Origin: Vitreoscilla sp.
GTDB lineage: Bacteria; Pseudomonadota; Gammaproteobacteria; Burkholderiales; Burkholderiaceae_C
Length of the DNA stretch: 35,341 bases
Reading direction: 5' to 3'
NCBI GenBank assembly: GCA_018780145.1
Contig: JADMKA010000077.1
Location: 1 to 35,341 of the forward strand
The notes under the pieces: generated by a model
Database searches by the model: none
Told to the model about the DNA's origin: nothing
The model's input: only the letters and a program-made list of their open reading frames with translations
Made by a program: the position numbers and the translations under genes
In this document: piece after piece, positions 1 through 10,146 of the stretch
Numbering within the stretch: position 1 is the first letter of the stretch
How the letters are laid out: every line of letters begins with the position of its first letter

Positions 1-1244
<1,244 letters not shown>

Positions 1245-1248
<4 letters not shown>

Positions 1249-2102
1249 AGCTCTGTGGTTTCGAGGTTGGCCTCGACAAGCCCTTCTTCCTGATCGCCGG
1301 CCCCTGCGTCGTCGAAAGCGAGCAGCTTCAGATGGACGTCGCCGGGCGCCTGAAGGAGATGACCGGCAAGCTGGGCATCCCCTTCATCTTCAAGTCCAGC
1401 TACGACAAGGCCAACCGCTCCAGCGGCACCTCGTTCCGCGGCCCGGGCATGGAGCGCGGGCTGGAGATCCTGGCCAAGGTGCGGCGCGAGCTGAACGTGC
1501 CCATCCTGACGGATGTGCACAGCGAGGCGGAGATCCCCGCTGTCGCTGCGGTGGTCGACGTGCTGCAGACCCCCGCCTTCCTGTGCCGCCAGACCGATTT
1601 CATCCACGCCGTCGCGCGCAGCGGCAAGCCGGTGAACATCAAAAAGGGCCAGTTCCTTGCACCGGGCGACATGAAGAACGTGATCGCCAAGGCGCGCGAG
1701 GCCGCCCGTGACGCCGGCCTGCCGACGGATGTGTTCATGGCCTGCGAGCGCGGTGCCAGCTTCGGCTACAACAACCTGGTGTCCGACATGCGCAGCCTGG
1801 CCATCATGCGCGAGACGGGTGCGCCGGTGGTCTTCGACGTCACCCACAGCGTGCAGTTGCCCGGCGGCCAGGGCACCAGCTCGGGAGGCCAGCGCGAGTT
1901 CGTGCCGGTGCTGGCGCGTGCCGGCGTGGCGGTCGGTGTCGCCGGCCTGTTCATGGAGACCCACCCCGATCCCGCGAATGCGCTGTCCGACGGCCCCAAT
2001 GCCGTGCCGCTGAAGCACATGGCCGCACTGCTGGAGCAGCTCGTCGCGCTGGACCGTGTGGTGAAGGCGCAGCCGTTCCTCGAGAACGATTTCAGCTGCT
2101 GA
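1245..2102 (+). CDS. kdsA: 3-deoxy-D-manno-octulosonate 8-phosphate synthase
   Basis: KdsA condenses phosphoenolpyruvate with arabinose 5-phosphate to give Kdo-8-phosphate, a precursor of the lipopolysaccharide inner core. The protein is 285 residues, normal for the family. Visible landmarks are the phosphate-binding AGPCVVESE near residue 20, [30 protein letters not shown], and [14 protein letters not shown] toward the C terminus. The Cys in AGPCVVES sits where E. coli KdsA has Asn (GGMNVLES), which places this enzyme in the metal-dependent class known from Aquifex. The start is the ATG overlapping the pyrG stop. An 82-base gap follows before eno. Confidence 0.96.
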
Positions 2103-2184
2103 GAGCCCGAAACTTGATGCCCGCAGGTAACCGAATTCCGGCATCCTGCGCGCCGCGTACCCTGCAAAAACCGGAGTGAGATGA

Positions 2185-3468
<1,284 letters not shown>

Positions 3469-3487
3469 TGGGGCGGCGGCCCTCCTG

Positions 3488-3493
3488 CACAAT
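3488..3493 (+). promoter_or_regulatory. -10-like CACAAT 6 bases before ftsB
   Basis: CACAAT ends 6 bases before the ftsB ATG with no Shine-Dalgarno between, so transcription would start at or next to the start codon. Confidence 0.55.
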
Positions 3494-3499
3494 TCGCCC

Positions 3500-3778
3500 A
3501 TGAGACTGCTGCCCGTCGCCCTCGCCACCCTCCTGGTGCTGGTGCATGCCGAGCTCTGGTTCGGCAAGGGTGGCGTGCCGCACCGCATGATGCTGCAGGC
3601 CGAGCTGGCCCAGCAGCAGGCGGCCAACGCACAGGCGCGCGCGGTCAACGAGCAGTTGGCCGCCGAGGTGGCGGATCTGCGCGAAGGCACCGAGATGGTC
3701 GAGGAGAAGGCCCGGCTCGAGATGGGCATGGTCAAGCCGGACGAGACCCTGGTCGTCGTCAGCGCGGCCGCCCGCTGA
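3500..3778 (+). CDS. ftsB: Cell division protein FtsB
   Basis: This is a 92-residue bitopic protein with one N-terminal transmembrane segment (about residues 2-18) and an Ala/Gln/Glu-rich coiled coil (about 30-72), the architecture of FtsB/DivIC. In the divisome FtsB pairs with FtsL and binds FtsQ to signal septal peptidoglycan synthesis. The position directly after eno is the conserved one in proteobacteria. No Shine-Dalgarno precedes the ATG. Instead a CACAAT hexamer ends 6 bases upstream, suggesting a leaderless transcript. The typical FtsB C-terminal region is short here but complete. Confidence 0.92.
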   Translation: MRLLPVALATLLVLVHAELWFGKGGVPHRMMLQAELAQQQAANAQARAVNEQLAAEVADLREGTEMVEEKARLEMGMVKPDETLVVVSAAAR

Positions 3779-3792
3779 GCCGCGCAGCCGAC

Positions 3793-4428
3793 GTGGACAG
3801 CCTGCTGCAGGCCGCGGCGCCCTTGATGGCGGTCGCCTTCGACCTCTGGGGCAGCCCCACCACCTGGCTGGAGATCGTGGCCTGCGTGCTCGCGGTCTGG
3901 ATGGTGGTCTGCAACATGCGGGTCGACCCGCTCGGCTGGCCGCTGGCCATCGCGAGTTCCTTGCTCTATGCGCTGCTGTTCGCCCAGTCGCGCCTGTACG
4001 GCGAGGCGGGCCTGCAGATCTTCTTCGTGGTGGTCGCCGGCTGGGGCTGGTGGCAGTGGCTGCGCGGGCGCGGCGACGACGGCACGGCGCTCAAGGTCCA
4101 TCGGCTGGCTACCCTGCACCGGTTGCAGGCCCTCGCGCTCACGCTGGCCGCCTGGCCGCTGCTGGGCTGGGCCCTGGCCCGCTTCACCAACTCCGATGTG
4201 CCCTACCTCGACGCCCTGCCCACCGTGGGCAGCATCGCCGGCCAGTTTCTGCTGGGCCGCAAGCTGATCGAGAACTGGCCGGTGTGGGTGGCGGTGAACG
4301 CCGTCAGCGTCGCCCTGTTTGCGGTCAAGGGGCTGTGGTTGACAGTCGGTGTGTACCTCGTCTTCGGCGTGCTGGCCGTGGCCGGCTGGCGCGCCTGGCG
4401 GGCGCTGGAGGGCCAGGTCCGTGCGTGA
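3793..4428 (+). CDS. pnuC: Nicotinamide riboside transporter PnuC family
   Basis: This is a 211-residue polytopic inner-membrane protein. Its aromatic-rich segment VVVAGWGWWQWLRG and overall hydrophobic pattern (about seven segments) match PnuC vitamin transporters, which move nicotinamide riboside by facilitated diffusion and rely on intracellular phosphorylation for trapping. The start is a GTG 14 bases after the ftsB stop; the first hydrophobic segment begins only a few residues later, which supports this choice. Its 3' end overlaps the GTG start of a NadR-like kinase gene by 8 bases, making a compact NAD-salvage pair. Other PnuC homologues carry thiamine or riboflavin, but the kinase partner favours nicotinamide riboside. 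Confidence 0.88.
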   Translation: MDSLLQAAAPLMAVAFDLWGSPTTWLEIVACVLAVWMVVCNMRVDPLGWPLAIASSLLYALLFAQSRLYGEAGLQIFFVVVAGWGWWQWLRGRGDDGTALKVHRLATLHRLQALALTLAAWPLLGWALARFTNSDVPYLDALPTVGSIAGQFLLGRKLIENWPVWVAVNAVSVALFAVKGLWLTVGVYLVFGVLAVAGWRAWRALEGQVRA

Positions 4429-5125
4429 GGCACGCCGCCCGCCCTGGCGGCTGGCCATCGTCGGTGCCGAAAGCACCGGCAAGAGCACCTTGGCGCAGGC
4501 GCTGGCCCAGCGGCTGGCCGCGTTGGGCCCCTGGCGCACGACCTGGGTCGCGGAGCACCTCCGCGAGTGGTGCGACGCACGGGGCCGCACGCCGCTCGCC
4601 CACGAACAGGCGGGCATCGTCGCCGAGCAGGCCCGCCGCGTCGAAGCGGCCGAAGCGGCACACGACATCGTGGTCTGCGACACCACCCCGCTGATGACCG
4701 CCGTCTACAGCCGCCAGGTCTTTGCCGACCGCTCGCTGGACGCCATGGCGCTGGCCTGGCAGCAGCAATGCCACCTCACCCTGCTGACCGCGCTGGACCT
4801 GCCCTGGCAGGCCGACGGCCTGCAGCGCGACGGCCCGCAGGTGCGCGCCCCCGTGGACGCCACGCTGCGCGAACTGCTGATCGGCGCGAAGCTGCCCTTC
4901 GTGGTGATCGCGGGCCAGGGCGCGGCGCGCCTGGAAGCCGCCGTCGATGCGGTGACACCCCATCTGTTGGCTGGCACCTCGGGCGCGACCGGGCTGTTCA
5001 CCCGCCTGGCGCAACGCGATGCCGCCCAGCCCGCCTGGGCCTGGGTCTGTGACACCTGCGATGCACCCGACTGCGAGCACGCCAGCCTGAAGCAGGCGCG
5101 AGAGCGGCTACTGCAGGGCCGGTGA
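4421..5125 (+). CDS. NadR-like nicotinamide riboside kinase (AAA_28 P-loop protein)
   Basis: This 234-residue protein has a Walker A motif GAESTGKS at residues 15-22 from the chosen GTG start, DTTPLMT in the middle, and the layout of the ribosylnicotinamide kinase domain of NadR. It lacks both the DNA-binding helix-turn-helix and the nucleotidylyltransferase domain of E. coli NadR. It probably phosphorylates nicotinamide riboside delivered by PnuC, encoded immediately upstream with an 8-base overlap. An unusual C-terminal tail carries C210-x2-C213-x4-C218-x-H220, which looks like a metal site. In-frame ATG codons further upstream would lie inside pnuC. The 3' end overlaps convergent hslO by 18 bases. 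Confidence 0.83.
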   Translation: MREARRPPWRLAIVGAESTGKSTLAQALAQRLAALGPWRTTWVAEHLREWCDARGRTPLAHEQAGIVAEQARRVEAAEAAHDIVVCDTTPLMTAVYSRQVFADRSLDAMALAWQQQCHLTLLTALDLPWQADGLQRDGPQVRAPVDATLRELLIGAKLPFVVIAGQGAARLEAAVDAVTPHLLAGTSGATGLFTRLAQRDAAQPAWAWVCDTCDAPDCEHASLKQARERLLQGR

Positions 5126-6064
5126 GCCCGGCGGCTGGTCGCGGCCCGGGGTGAACAGCTCGCCCACGTCGACCGCGTCGAAGTGGTACTGCAGGCCGCA
5201 GAACTCGCACCCGATCTCGATGTTGCCGCGCTCGGCCAGGATGTCGTCCGCCTCCTCGCGGCCCAGGCCCCCCAGCATCGCCCGCACCCGGTCGCGCGAG
5301 CAGGAGCAGGCGAAGTGCGGGCGCAAGGGCTCGTAGCGGACCACCGGCTCCTCCCAGAACAGGCGCCTCAGCACGGTGTCCGCATCCAGGGTCAACAGTT
5401 CCTCGCGGGTCAGCGTGGCGGCCAGGTGGGCGATGCGGTTGAAGCCCTCGGACAGGCCGATCAGGTCTTCATTCGAGGTTGCGCCCAGGTTGCCCGAACC
5501 TTCCACCGGCAGCCGCTGGATCAGCAGGCCGGCGGCCATCTCGTCGTTGGCCGCCAGGATCAGCCGCGTGTCCAGTTGCTCGGACTGCAGCATGTAGTGC
5601 TCCAGCACCTGCGACACCGCCTGCAGCGGCTCGCGCTGGTCACCGTGCAGCGGCACCACGCCCTGGTAGGGCTGCTGGCCGGGCAGGCGGTCCTGAGGGT
5701 CCAGCGTGATCGCGCAGCGGCCCTTGCCGTGCAGGTTCAGCATGGCCTCCAGCCGGGCATCGGCCGGCACCTCGCCCACCACCTTGGCGGTGGCGCGAAA
5801 GCTCAGGTCCGAGCGCGACTCGGCCACGGCCAGCTTGACCGGCCCGTCGCCGAACACCTGCAGGATCAGCGAGCCGTTGAACTTGATGTTGGCCTGCATC
5901 AGCGTCGACGCCGCGGCCATCTCACCCAGCAGCTCACGCACCGGTTGCGGGAACGCGCCGATGCCCTCGCGCCGCTTCAACACCGTCTTCCAGCTGTCGG
6001 TCAGGCGCACCAGCATGCCGCGGACCGGCAGGCCTTCGAACAGGAATTTATGGAGTTCACTCAT
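5108..6064 (-). CDS. hslO: Redox-regulated chaperone Hsp33
   Basis: Hsp33 is a cytosolic holdase that is switched on when oxidative or bleach stress oxidises its zinc-binding cysteines. The 318-residue protein ends in the diagnostic C-terminal redox domain: C253-x-C255 (CSC) and C286-x2-C289 (CEFC). The N-terminal domain is the usual HSP33 beta fold. It lies 6 bases downstream of a gamma-carbonic anhydrase gene on the same strand and is probably co-transcribed with it. Its last 18 bases overlap the end of the convergent NadR-like gene. Confidence 0.96.
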   Translation of the reverse strand: MSELHKFLFEGLPVRGMLVRLTDSWKTVLKRREGIGAFPQPVRELLGEMAAASTLMQANIKFNGSLILQVFGDGPVKLAVAESRSDLSFRATAKVVGEVPADARLEAMLNLHGKGRCAITLDPQDRLPGQQPYQGVVPLHGDQREPLQAVSQVLEHYMLQSEQLDTRLILAANDEMAAGLLIQRLPVEGSGNLGATSNEDLIGLSEGFNRIAHLAATLTREELLTLDADTVLRRLFWEEPVVRYEPLRPHFACSCSRDRVRAMLGGLGREEADDILAERGNIEIGCEFCGLQYHFDAVDVGELFTPGRDQPPGSPALQ

Positions 6065-6070
6065 GCAGCT

Positions 6071-6592
6071 TCAGATACGTTTCAGGTGGGTGCGGTGGCG
6101 CTCGGCGTTCTCGACATAGTGCGCGGCACTCCACCTCAGGCGCTCGATCTGTTCGGGCGTCAGTTCGCGCACCACCTTGGCCGGGCTGCCGACGATCAGC
6201 ACGCCGTCCGGGAACTCCTTGCCCTCGGTGACCAGCGCCCCGGCACCCACGATGCTGTTGCGCCCGATGCGCGCCCCGTTGAGGATGACAGACTGGATGC
6301 CGATCAGCGAGTTGTCGCCCACCGTGCAGCCGTGCAGCATCGCCTGGTGGCCCACCGTCACGCCGGCACCCAGTGAGAGCGGCACGCCGGCATCGGTGTG
6401 CAGCACGCAGCCGTCCTGGATGCTGGTGCGCTCGCCGACGGTGATCCAGTCGTTGTCGCCGCGAATCACCGCGCCGTACCAGATGCTGGCCTGCGAGCCC
6501 AGCGCCACGCGCCCGATCACCTGGGCCGAATCGGCCACCCAGGCCGTGGGGTCGATCCGCGGCGCATCGTCGCCGAGTTGGTAGATGGCCAT
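6071..6592 (-). CDS. Gamma-class carbonic anhydrase-like hexapeptide-repeat protein
   Basis: This is a 173-residue left-handed beta-helix protein (YrdA/PaaY-like). The hexapeptide rungs run through most of the chain (for example [50 protein letters not shown]). The three His ligands expected for zinc in gamma-carbonic anhydrases are present: the His of CVLHT, and the pair in VGHQAMLHG. Many relatives show weak or no carbonic anhydrase activity, so the reaction is uncertain. The ATG is preceded by AAGGA with a short spacer. It is the first gene of a likely two-gene unit with hslO and is divergent from the DUF455 gene. Confidence 0.9.
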   Translation of the reverse strand: MAIYQLGDDAPRIDPTAWVADSAQVIGRVALGSQASIWYGAVIRGDNDWITVGERTSIQDGCVLHTDAGVPLSLGAGVTVGHQAMLHGCTVGDNSLIGIQSVILNGARIGRNSIVGAGALVTEGKEFPDGVLIVGSPAKVVRELTPEQIERLRWSAAHYVENAERHRTHLKRI

Positions 6593-6627
6593 GGAGATCC
6601 TTGTTCGGTGGGGCGCGGCGGCAAGGG

Positions 6628-6633
6628 CACAAT
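6628..6633 (+). promoter_or_regulatory. -10-like CACAAT 7 bases before the DUF455 gene
   Basis: CACAAT is followed by 7 bases and the ATG; no ribosome binding site fits in between. Confidence 0.55.
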
Positions 6634-6640
6634 TCTAAAG

Positions 6641-7417
6641 ATGCGTGCCGAAGCGTTGAAGGTCTTGTGCGTGGCGGAGCCGGAATCCAAGGCCCGCCAG
6701 GCGCGCGAGTTGCTGGCGGCATCGCGCGGCGGGGCATCCATCGACCCCCAGGTGGTGCTGGTACCGGATTCGCCCCTTCCCGGCCGGCCAGCCCGGCCCG
6801 CCCTGGTCACCGCCATCCAGGTGCCCCGGCGTTCGCCCTTCACCACCGCGGGCCGCGCCGCCCTGCTGCACGCCATCTGCCACATCGAGTTCAATGCCAT
6901 CAACCTCGCGCTCGACGCCACCTGGCGATTTGCCGGCATGCCCGAGGCCTTCTACCGCGACTGGCTGCAGGTGGCCGGCGAGGAGGCCCTGCACTTCACG
7001 CTGCTGCGCGAGCACCTGCAAAGGCTGGGCCACGACTACGGTGACTTCGACGCCCACGATGGCCTGTGGAGCATGGCCGAGAAGACGAAGGACGACATCG
7101 TGGCCCGCATCGCCCTGGTGCCCCGCACGCTCGAAGCCCGAGGGCTTGACGCCACGCCACCGCTGCAGGCCAAGCTGCGCAAGGCCGGCGATCTTCGTGC
7201 GGTGGAGATCCTCGACGTGATCCTGCGCGACGAGATCGGGCACGTGGCCATCGGCAACCGCTGGTACGCCTGGCTGTGCCGGCGTGAAGGACTGGAACCG
7301 ATCAGCACCTATGCCGAGTTGACCCTGAAGTACCAGGCACCGCGCCTGCGCGCACCCTTCAACCTGAGTGCGCGAGAGGCCGCTGGTTTCACGCCCGAGG
7401 AACTCGCGCGGCTGTGA
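6641..7417 (+). CDS. DUF455 ferritin-like protein
   Basis: This 258-residue protein is from the DUF455 family, helical proteins of the ferritin-like diiron superfamily with no settled function. Candidate metal ligands sit in repeated E/H patterns: CHIEFNAINLALD, AGEEALHFTLLREHL and LRDEIGHVAIGNRWY. The frame is open upstream, but the ATG at 6641 is chosen because the protein family begins near here and because a CACAAT hexamer ends 7 bases before it. That arrangement leaves no room for a ribosome binding site and suggests a leaderless message. It is divergent from the carbonic anhydrase gene, and its stop lies one base from the end of convergent marC. Confidence 0.88.
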   Translation: MRAEALKVLCVAEPESKARQARELLAASRGGASIDPQVVLVPDSPLPGRPARPALVTAIQVPRRSPFTTAGRAALLHAICHIEFNAINLALDATWRFAGMPEAFYRDWLQVAGEEALHFTLLREHLQRLGHDYGDFDAHDGLWSMAEKTKDDIVARIALVPRTLEARGLDATPPLQAKLRKAGDLRAVEILDVILRDEIGHVAIGNRWYAWLCRREGLEPISTYAELTLKYQAPRLRAPFNLSAREAAGFTPEELARL

Positions 7418-7418
7418 A

Positions 7419-8015
7419 TCAGCCCTCGAAGAAGTAGCGCTTCAGGCCGGCCAGGATCATCTCGACGGCAATGGCGGTGAGCACCAGCCCCATCAGTTTC
7501 TCCAGCGCCGAGACCATGGGTGTGCCCAGCAGCTTGCGGATGCGCTCGGCCAGCAGCAGCACGATGCCGCTGATGGCCATTGCCAGCGTCAACGCCGCCA
7601 CCCAGTGCACGATCCTCTCCGGCTGGCGCGAGGCCAGCAGCAGCACCGTGGCCATCGCCGAAGGCCCCGCCAGCAACGGCACCGCAAGCGGGAAGATCAT
7701 CGGCTCGCGTTGGCCGTCCGACGCGTAGACCTCGCCGCCCGAGGCGAAGATCATCCGGATGGAAATGATCAGCAGGATCACGCCGCCGGCGACCTCGAGG
7801 GACCGCTCGGACAGGTGCATCAGGCTCAGGAAGCCCTGGCCGGTGAACATGAAGGTCAGCAGGACAGAGAACGCGATCGCCACCTCGCGCATGGCGACCC
7901 GGGTGCGCCGCTCTGGCGCCACGCCTCGCAGCACCGAAATGAAGATCGGCAGGCTGCCGAACGGGTCCAGCACCAGCAGCAGCAGGACGAAGGCCGAAAC
8001 GAAGTTGTGGTCCAT
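7419..8015 (-). CDS. MarC family integral membrane protein
   Basis: This is a 198-residue UPF0056/MarC family protein with about six transmembrane segments, beginning with a hydrophobic stretch containing LDPFGSLPIF, a hallmark of the family. The name comes from the E. coli mar locus, but MarC itself was later shown not to cause multiple antibiotic resistance, so no resistance function should be read into it; substrate and role are unknown. The start ATG has a CACAAT hexamer ending 7 bases upstream and no ribosome binding site. It is divergent from the porin and convergent with the DUF455 gene. Confidence 0.9.
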   Translation of the reverse strand: MDHNFVSAFVLLLLVLDPFGSLPIFISVLRGVAPERRTRVAMREVAIAFSVLLTFMFTGQGFLSLMHLSERSLEVAGGVILLIISIRMIFASGGEVYASDGQREPMIFPLAVPLLAGPSAMATVLLLASRQPERIVHWVAALTLAMAISGIVLLLAERIRKLLGTPMVSALEKLMGLVLTAIAVEMILAGLKRYFFEG

Positions 8016-8022
8016 GGCCAGG

Positions 8023-8028
8023 ATTGTG
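8023..8028 (-). promoter_or_regulatory. -10-like CACAAT 7 bases before the marC-family gene
   Basis: On the minus strand CACAAT ends 7 bases before the ATG at 8015, with the same geometry as ftsB. Confidence 0.55.
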
Positions 8029-8129
8029 CCGTCCGGGCCGTTGTCCGGCCGACGTTGCAGGAGCGCGACATCGTGCCCCTATCCCGTGCGCACGTCACAA
8101 ATACCCGGCCCTGTTTCGGTGCATGTTTC

Positions 8130-8135
8130 TAGAAT
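8130..8135 (+). promoter_or_regulatory. Candidate -10 element of the porin gene (TAGAAT)
   Basis: TAGAAT lies 73 bases before the chosen porin start, so transcription would begin near 8142 and give a leader of about 65 bases containing the inverted repeat at 8159-8180. No good -35 hexamer is visible at the usual distance. The assignment is by sequence similarity only. Confidence 0.5.
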
Positions 8136-8158
8136 CTCCTGATGTCGTGAATCGCCCG

Positions 8159-8180
8159 CTTGGAGGCAACTGCCTCCAAG
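8159..8180 (+). promoter_or_regulatory. Perfect inverted repeat in the porin leader
   Basis: Two 10-base arms (CTTGGAGGCA and TGCCTCCAAG) are separated by AC. As RNA this folds into a 9-bp stem with an AACT loop. It lies between the candidate promoter and the start codon, and the GGAGG inside the stem resembles a ribosome binding site. It could be an mRNA-stabilising hairpin, an attenuator, or a dyad operator. Confidence 0.7.
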
Positions 8181-8208
8181 CAGGATGAAGAAAGCCCTGG
8201 AGTCCCCC

Positions 8209-9141
8209 ATGAAGCTGTTGCCCCTGCCCGCCGCCCTGGCCCTGGCCATTGCAGCCCCCGCGTTCGCCCAGAGCAGCGTCTCGATTTACGGCCGTCTGAA
8301 CGTGACGGTCGAGAGCGTCAGTCGCAACGGCGGCGACCGCACCGGCGAAATCAACAACAACTCGTCGCGCATCGGTTTCAAGGGCACGGAAGACCTGGGC
8401 GGCGGCATGAAGGCCGGTTTCCAGATCGAGCACGGCTTCGACCCGAGCACCGGCACCGCCGGCGCCGCGTTCTGGGGCCGTCAGGCTGAAGTGAACCTGA
8501 GCGGCGGCTTCGGCACCGTCCGGCTGGGCACCTTCACCAGCGAGGCCTACTACGCCACGTCCGACTACATCGGCATGCACAACCACGAGACCGGTGACTC
8601 GTCGGATGCCTTCTACACCTACCTCGGCCGCAACGCCAACAAGGTGGGCTACATGTCGCCCAGCCTGGGCGGCCTGGTGCTCCACGCGTCGGTGTCCGTC
8701 GCCGAGGGCACCGACACCGAGAAGACCTACGACCTGGCAGCCAACTACGATGCGGGCCCGCTGCACCTGGGTGCCGGCTACGAGAAGAATGGCGACGCCA
8801 CGCAGTTCGCGGTGCGCGGCCTGTACGAGCTGGGTGCCGTCACCCTCGGCGCGTACGTGCAGCGCTCGGACCTGCCGCTCGCGGGCGACGCCGTCCACGT
8901 GCGCTTCTCGGTCATGTACGCGCTGGGCGCGTCCGAGTTCCACCTCAACGTGGCCCGGGGTGGCGAGTACGCCAACGTGCACCGCAGCGACGCCGCCCAG
9001 TACACGCTCGGCTACAACTACAACCTCAGCAAGCGCACCAAGGTCTACGGCTACTACACCCGCATCGACCGCGACGACGTGGTGCGGTTCTACGGTGGCA
9101 ACTACGACGCCGTGGCCCTGGGCATCCGCCACAACTTCTGA
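8209..9141 (+). CDS. Gram-negative porin (Burkholderiales type, OmpC-like)
   Basis: This is an outer-membrane trimeric beta-barrel porin for small hydrophilic solutes. From the ATG at 8209 the protein has 310 residues: a cleavable signal peptide (MKLLPLPAALALAIAAPAFA, then Q), mature start QSSVSIYGRLNVTVE, the conserved SSRIGFKGTEDLGGGMKAGFQIEHGF, and a C-terminal strand ending in Phe as needed for BAM recognition. A second in-frame ATG at 8185 would add eight polar residues before the signal peptide. The later start is preferred because CTGGAG lies 6 bases upstream of it. It is somewhat short for the family (usually 330-390), perhaps with short loops. The leader carries a perfect inverted repeat (8159-8180), and a terminator follows at 9162-9185. 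Confidence 0.93.
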   Translation: MKLLPLPAALALAIAAPAFAQSSVSIYGRLNVTVESVSRNGGDRTGEINNNSSRIGFKGTEDLGGGMKAGFQIEHGFDPSTGTAGAAFWGRQAEVNLSGGFGTVRLGTFTSEAYYATSDYIGMHNHETGDSSDAFYTYLGRNANKVGYMSPSLGGLVLHASVSVAEGTDTEKTYDLAANYDAGPLHLGAGYEKNGDATQFAVRGLYELGAVTLGAYVQRSDLPLAGDAVHVRFSVMYALGASEFHLNVARGGEYANVHRSDAAQYTLGYNYNLSKRTKVYGYYTRIDRDDVVRFYGGNYDAVALGIRHNF

Positions 9142-9147
9142 GCCTCG

Positions 9148-9157
9148 CCCCCCCCCC
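9148..9157. repeat. Run of ten C residues after the porin stop
   Basis: Ten consecutive C residues lie 6 bases beyond the porin stop codon and just before the terminator stem. The tract is non-coding, so length changes would not shift a frame. Such runs are prone to slippage and to sequencing error. Confidence 0.9.
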
Positions 9158-9161
9158 GGAC

Positions 9162-9185
9162 AAGCCCGCCCTGGGCCGGCTTTTT
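9162..9185 (+). terminator. Rho-independent terminator of the porin gene
   Basis: The 21-base region 9162-9182 forms a GC-rich stem (AAGCC with GGCTT outside, GCC with GGC inside, one C-C mismatch) and runs into five T residues at 9181-9185. It starts 20 bases after the porin stop codon, just before the end of convergent xerD. Confidence 0.8.
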
Positions 9186-9195
9186 CGTGCCCGGC

Positions 9196-10107
9196 TCAGC
9201 CCCGCGGATGGTGGCGCGCGTGCAGGGCTTTCAGCCGCTCGCGCGCCACATGGGTGTAGATGGTCGTGGTCGAGATGTCCGCGTGGCCCAGCAACATCTG
9301 CACGGCGCGCAGGTCGGCGCCATGGTTCAGCAGGTGGGTGGCGAAGGCATGCCGCAAGGTGTGCGGCGACAGCGGCACGTTCACACTGCCGCTTAGTGCG
9401 TGCCGCTTGACCAGCGTCCAGAACATCTGGCGGGTCATCGGGCCGCCACGGGCCGTGACGAACAGCGCCGGGCTGCCCTGCCCAGCCAGGATCGCCGGCC
9501 GCGCCTCGGCCAGGTAGCGCTCGATCCAGCTCGCCGCCTCCTCGCCGAACGGGACCAGGCGTTCGCGTGAGCCCTTGCCGGTGACCCGCACCACGCCGTC
9601 GGCCAGGCTGAGCTGCACGCTGTGCAGGCCCACCAGCTCGCTGACCCGCAGGCCGCTGGCGTACATCAGCTCCAGCATGCAGCGGTCGCGCAGGCCCAGG
9701 GGCGTGGCCACGTCCGGCGCCCCGAGCAGGGCCTCCACCTGGGCCTCGCTGAGCGTCTTGGGCACGCGCAGGGGCTGGTGCGCCGGGGCCAGGCGCAGGG
9801 TCGGGTCCTGCATCACCCAGCGCTCGCGCAGGGCCCAGCGGTAGAAGCGCCGGAACACCGCCAGCCGGCGGTTCGCGCTGGCGGTGCGGCTGCCCGCGTG
9901 GCGGGCCGTGGCATAGCCCAGCAGATCGTCTTCCCGAGCCGTGGCCAGGCTGCGGTCGGTGTTCGCCGCCAACCAGGCGTGCAGCAGCGTCAGGTCGCGG
10001 CGGTAGGCCGCCAGCGTGTTCGCGGCCAGGCCATCCTCGACCCACAGCGCCGCGGCGAACGCATCGATCAAGGGCTCGGCGGGTGGGGCGGCAGGCGGGT
10101 CGCTCAT
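9196..10107 (-). CDS. xerD: Site-specific tyrosine recombinase XerD
   Basis: This 303-residue tyrosine recombinase works with XerC at the dif site to resolve chromosome dimers under FtsK control. An N-terminal SAM-like DNA-binding domain (about residues 10-100) is followed by the catalytic domain. The active-site residues are visible: Arg in YASGLRVSELVGL, Lys in GKGSRERLVPFG, His-x2-Arg in HTLRHAFATHLL, His in LLGHADIST and the nucleophile Tyr in TTIYTHV. The ATG at 10107 matches the family start; the frame is open further upstream but lies inside the divergent permease gene. It could be XerC, but LSPHTLRHAFATHLLNHGADLR and the length fit XerD better. Confidence 0.92.
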   Translation of the reverse strand: MSDPPAAPPAEPLIDAFAAALWVEDGLAANTLAAYRRDLTLLHAWLAANTDRSLATAREDDLLGYATARHAGSRTASANRRLAVFRRFYRWALRERWVMQDPTLRLAPAHQPLRVPKTLSEAQVEALLGAPDVATPLGLRDRCMLELMYASGLRVSELVGLHSVQLSLADGVVRVTGKGSRERLVPFGEEAASWIERYLAEARPAILAGQGSPALFVTARGGPMTRQMFWTLVKRHALSGSVNVPLSPHTLRHAFATHLLNHGADLRAVQMLLGHADISTTTIYTHVARERLKALHARHHPRG

Positions 10108-10134
10108 CGGGCCTGAAGCGTACCTCGGCCCTGG

Positions 10135-10140
10135 CACACT
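10135..10140 (+). promoter_or_regulatory. -10-like CACACT 6 bases before the AEC permease gene
   Basis: This is a weaker match (CACACT) but at the same 6-base distance from the ATG at 10147 and again without a ribosome binding site. Confidence 0.4.
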
Positions 10141-10146
10141 GGCCCG

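Noticed and set aside
7419-8015. MarC protein as an antibiotic-resistance determinant
   Set aside because: The name is historical; MarC family proteins are not shown to confer multiple antibiotic resistance.
9148-9157. Poly-C tract as a phase-variation switch for the porin
   Set aside because: The tract lies after the stop codon and cannot change the reading frame or promoter spacing of the porin.
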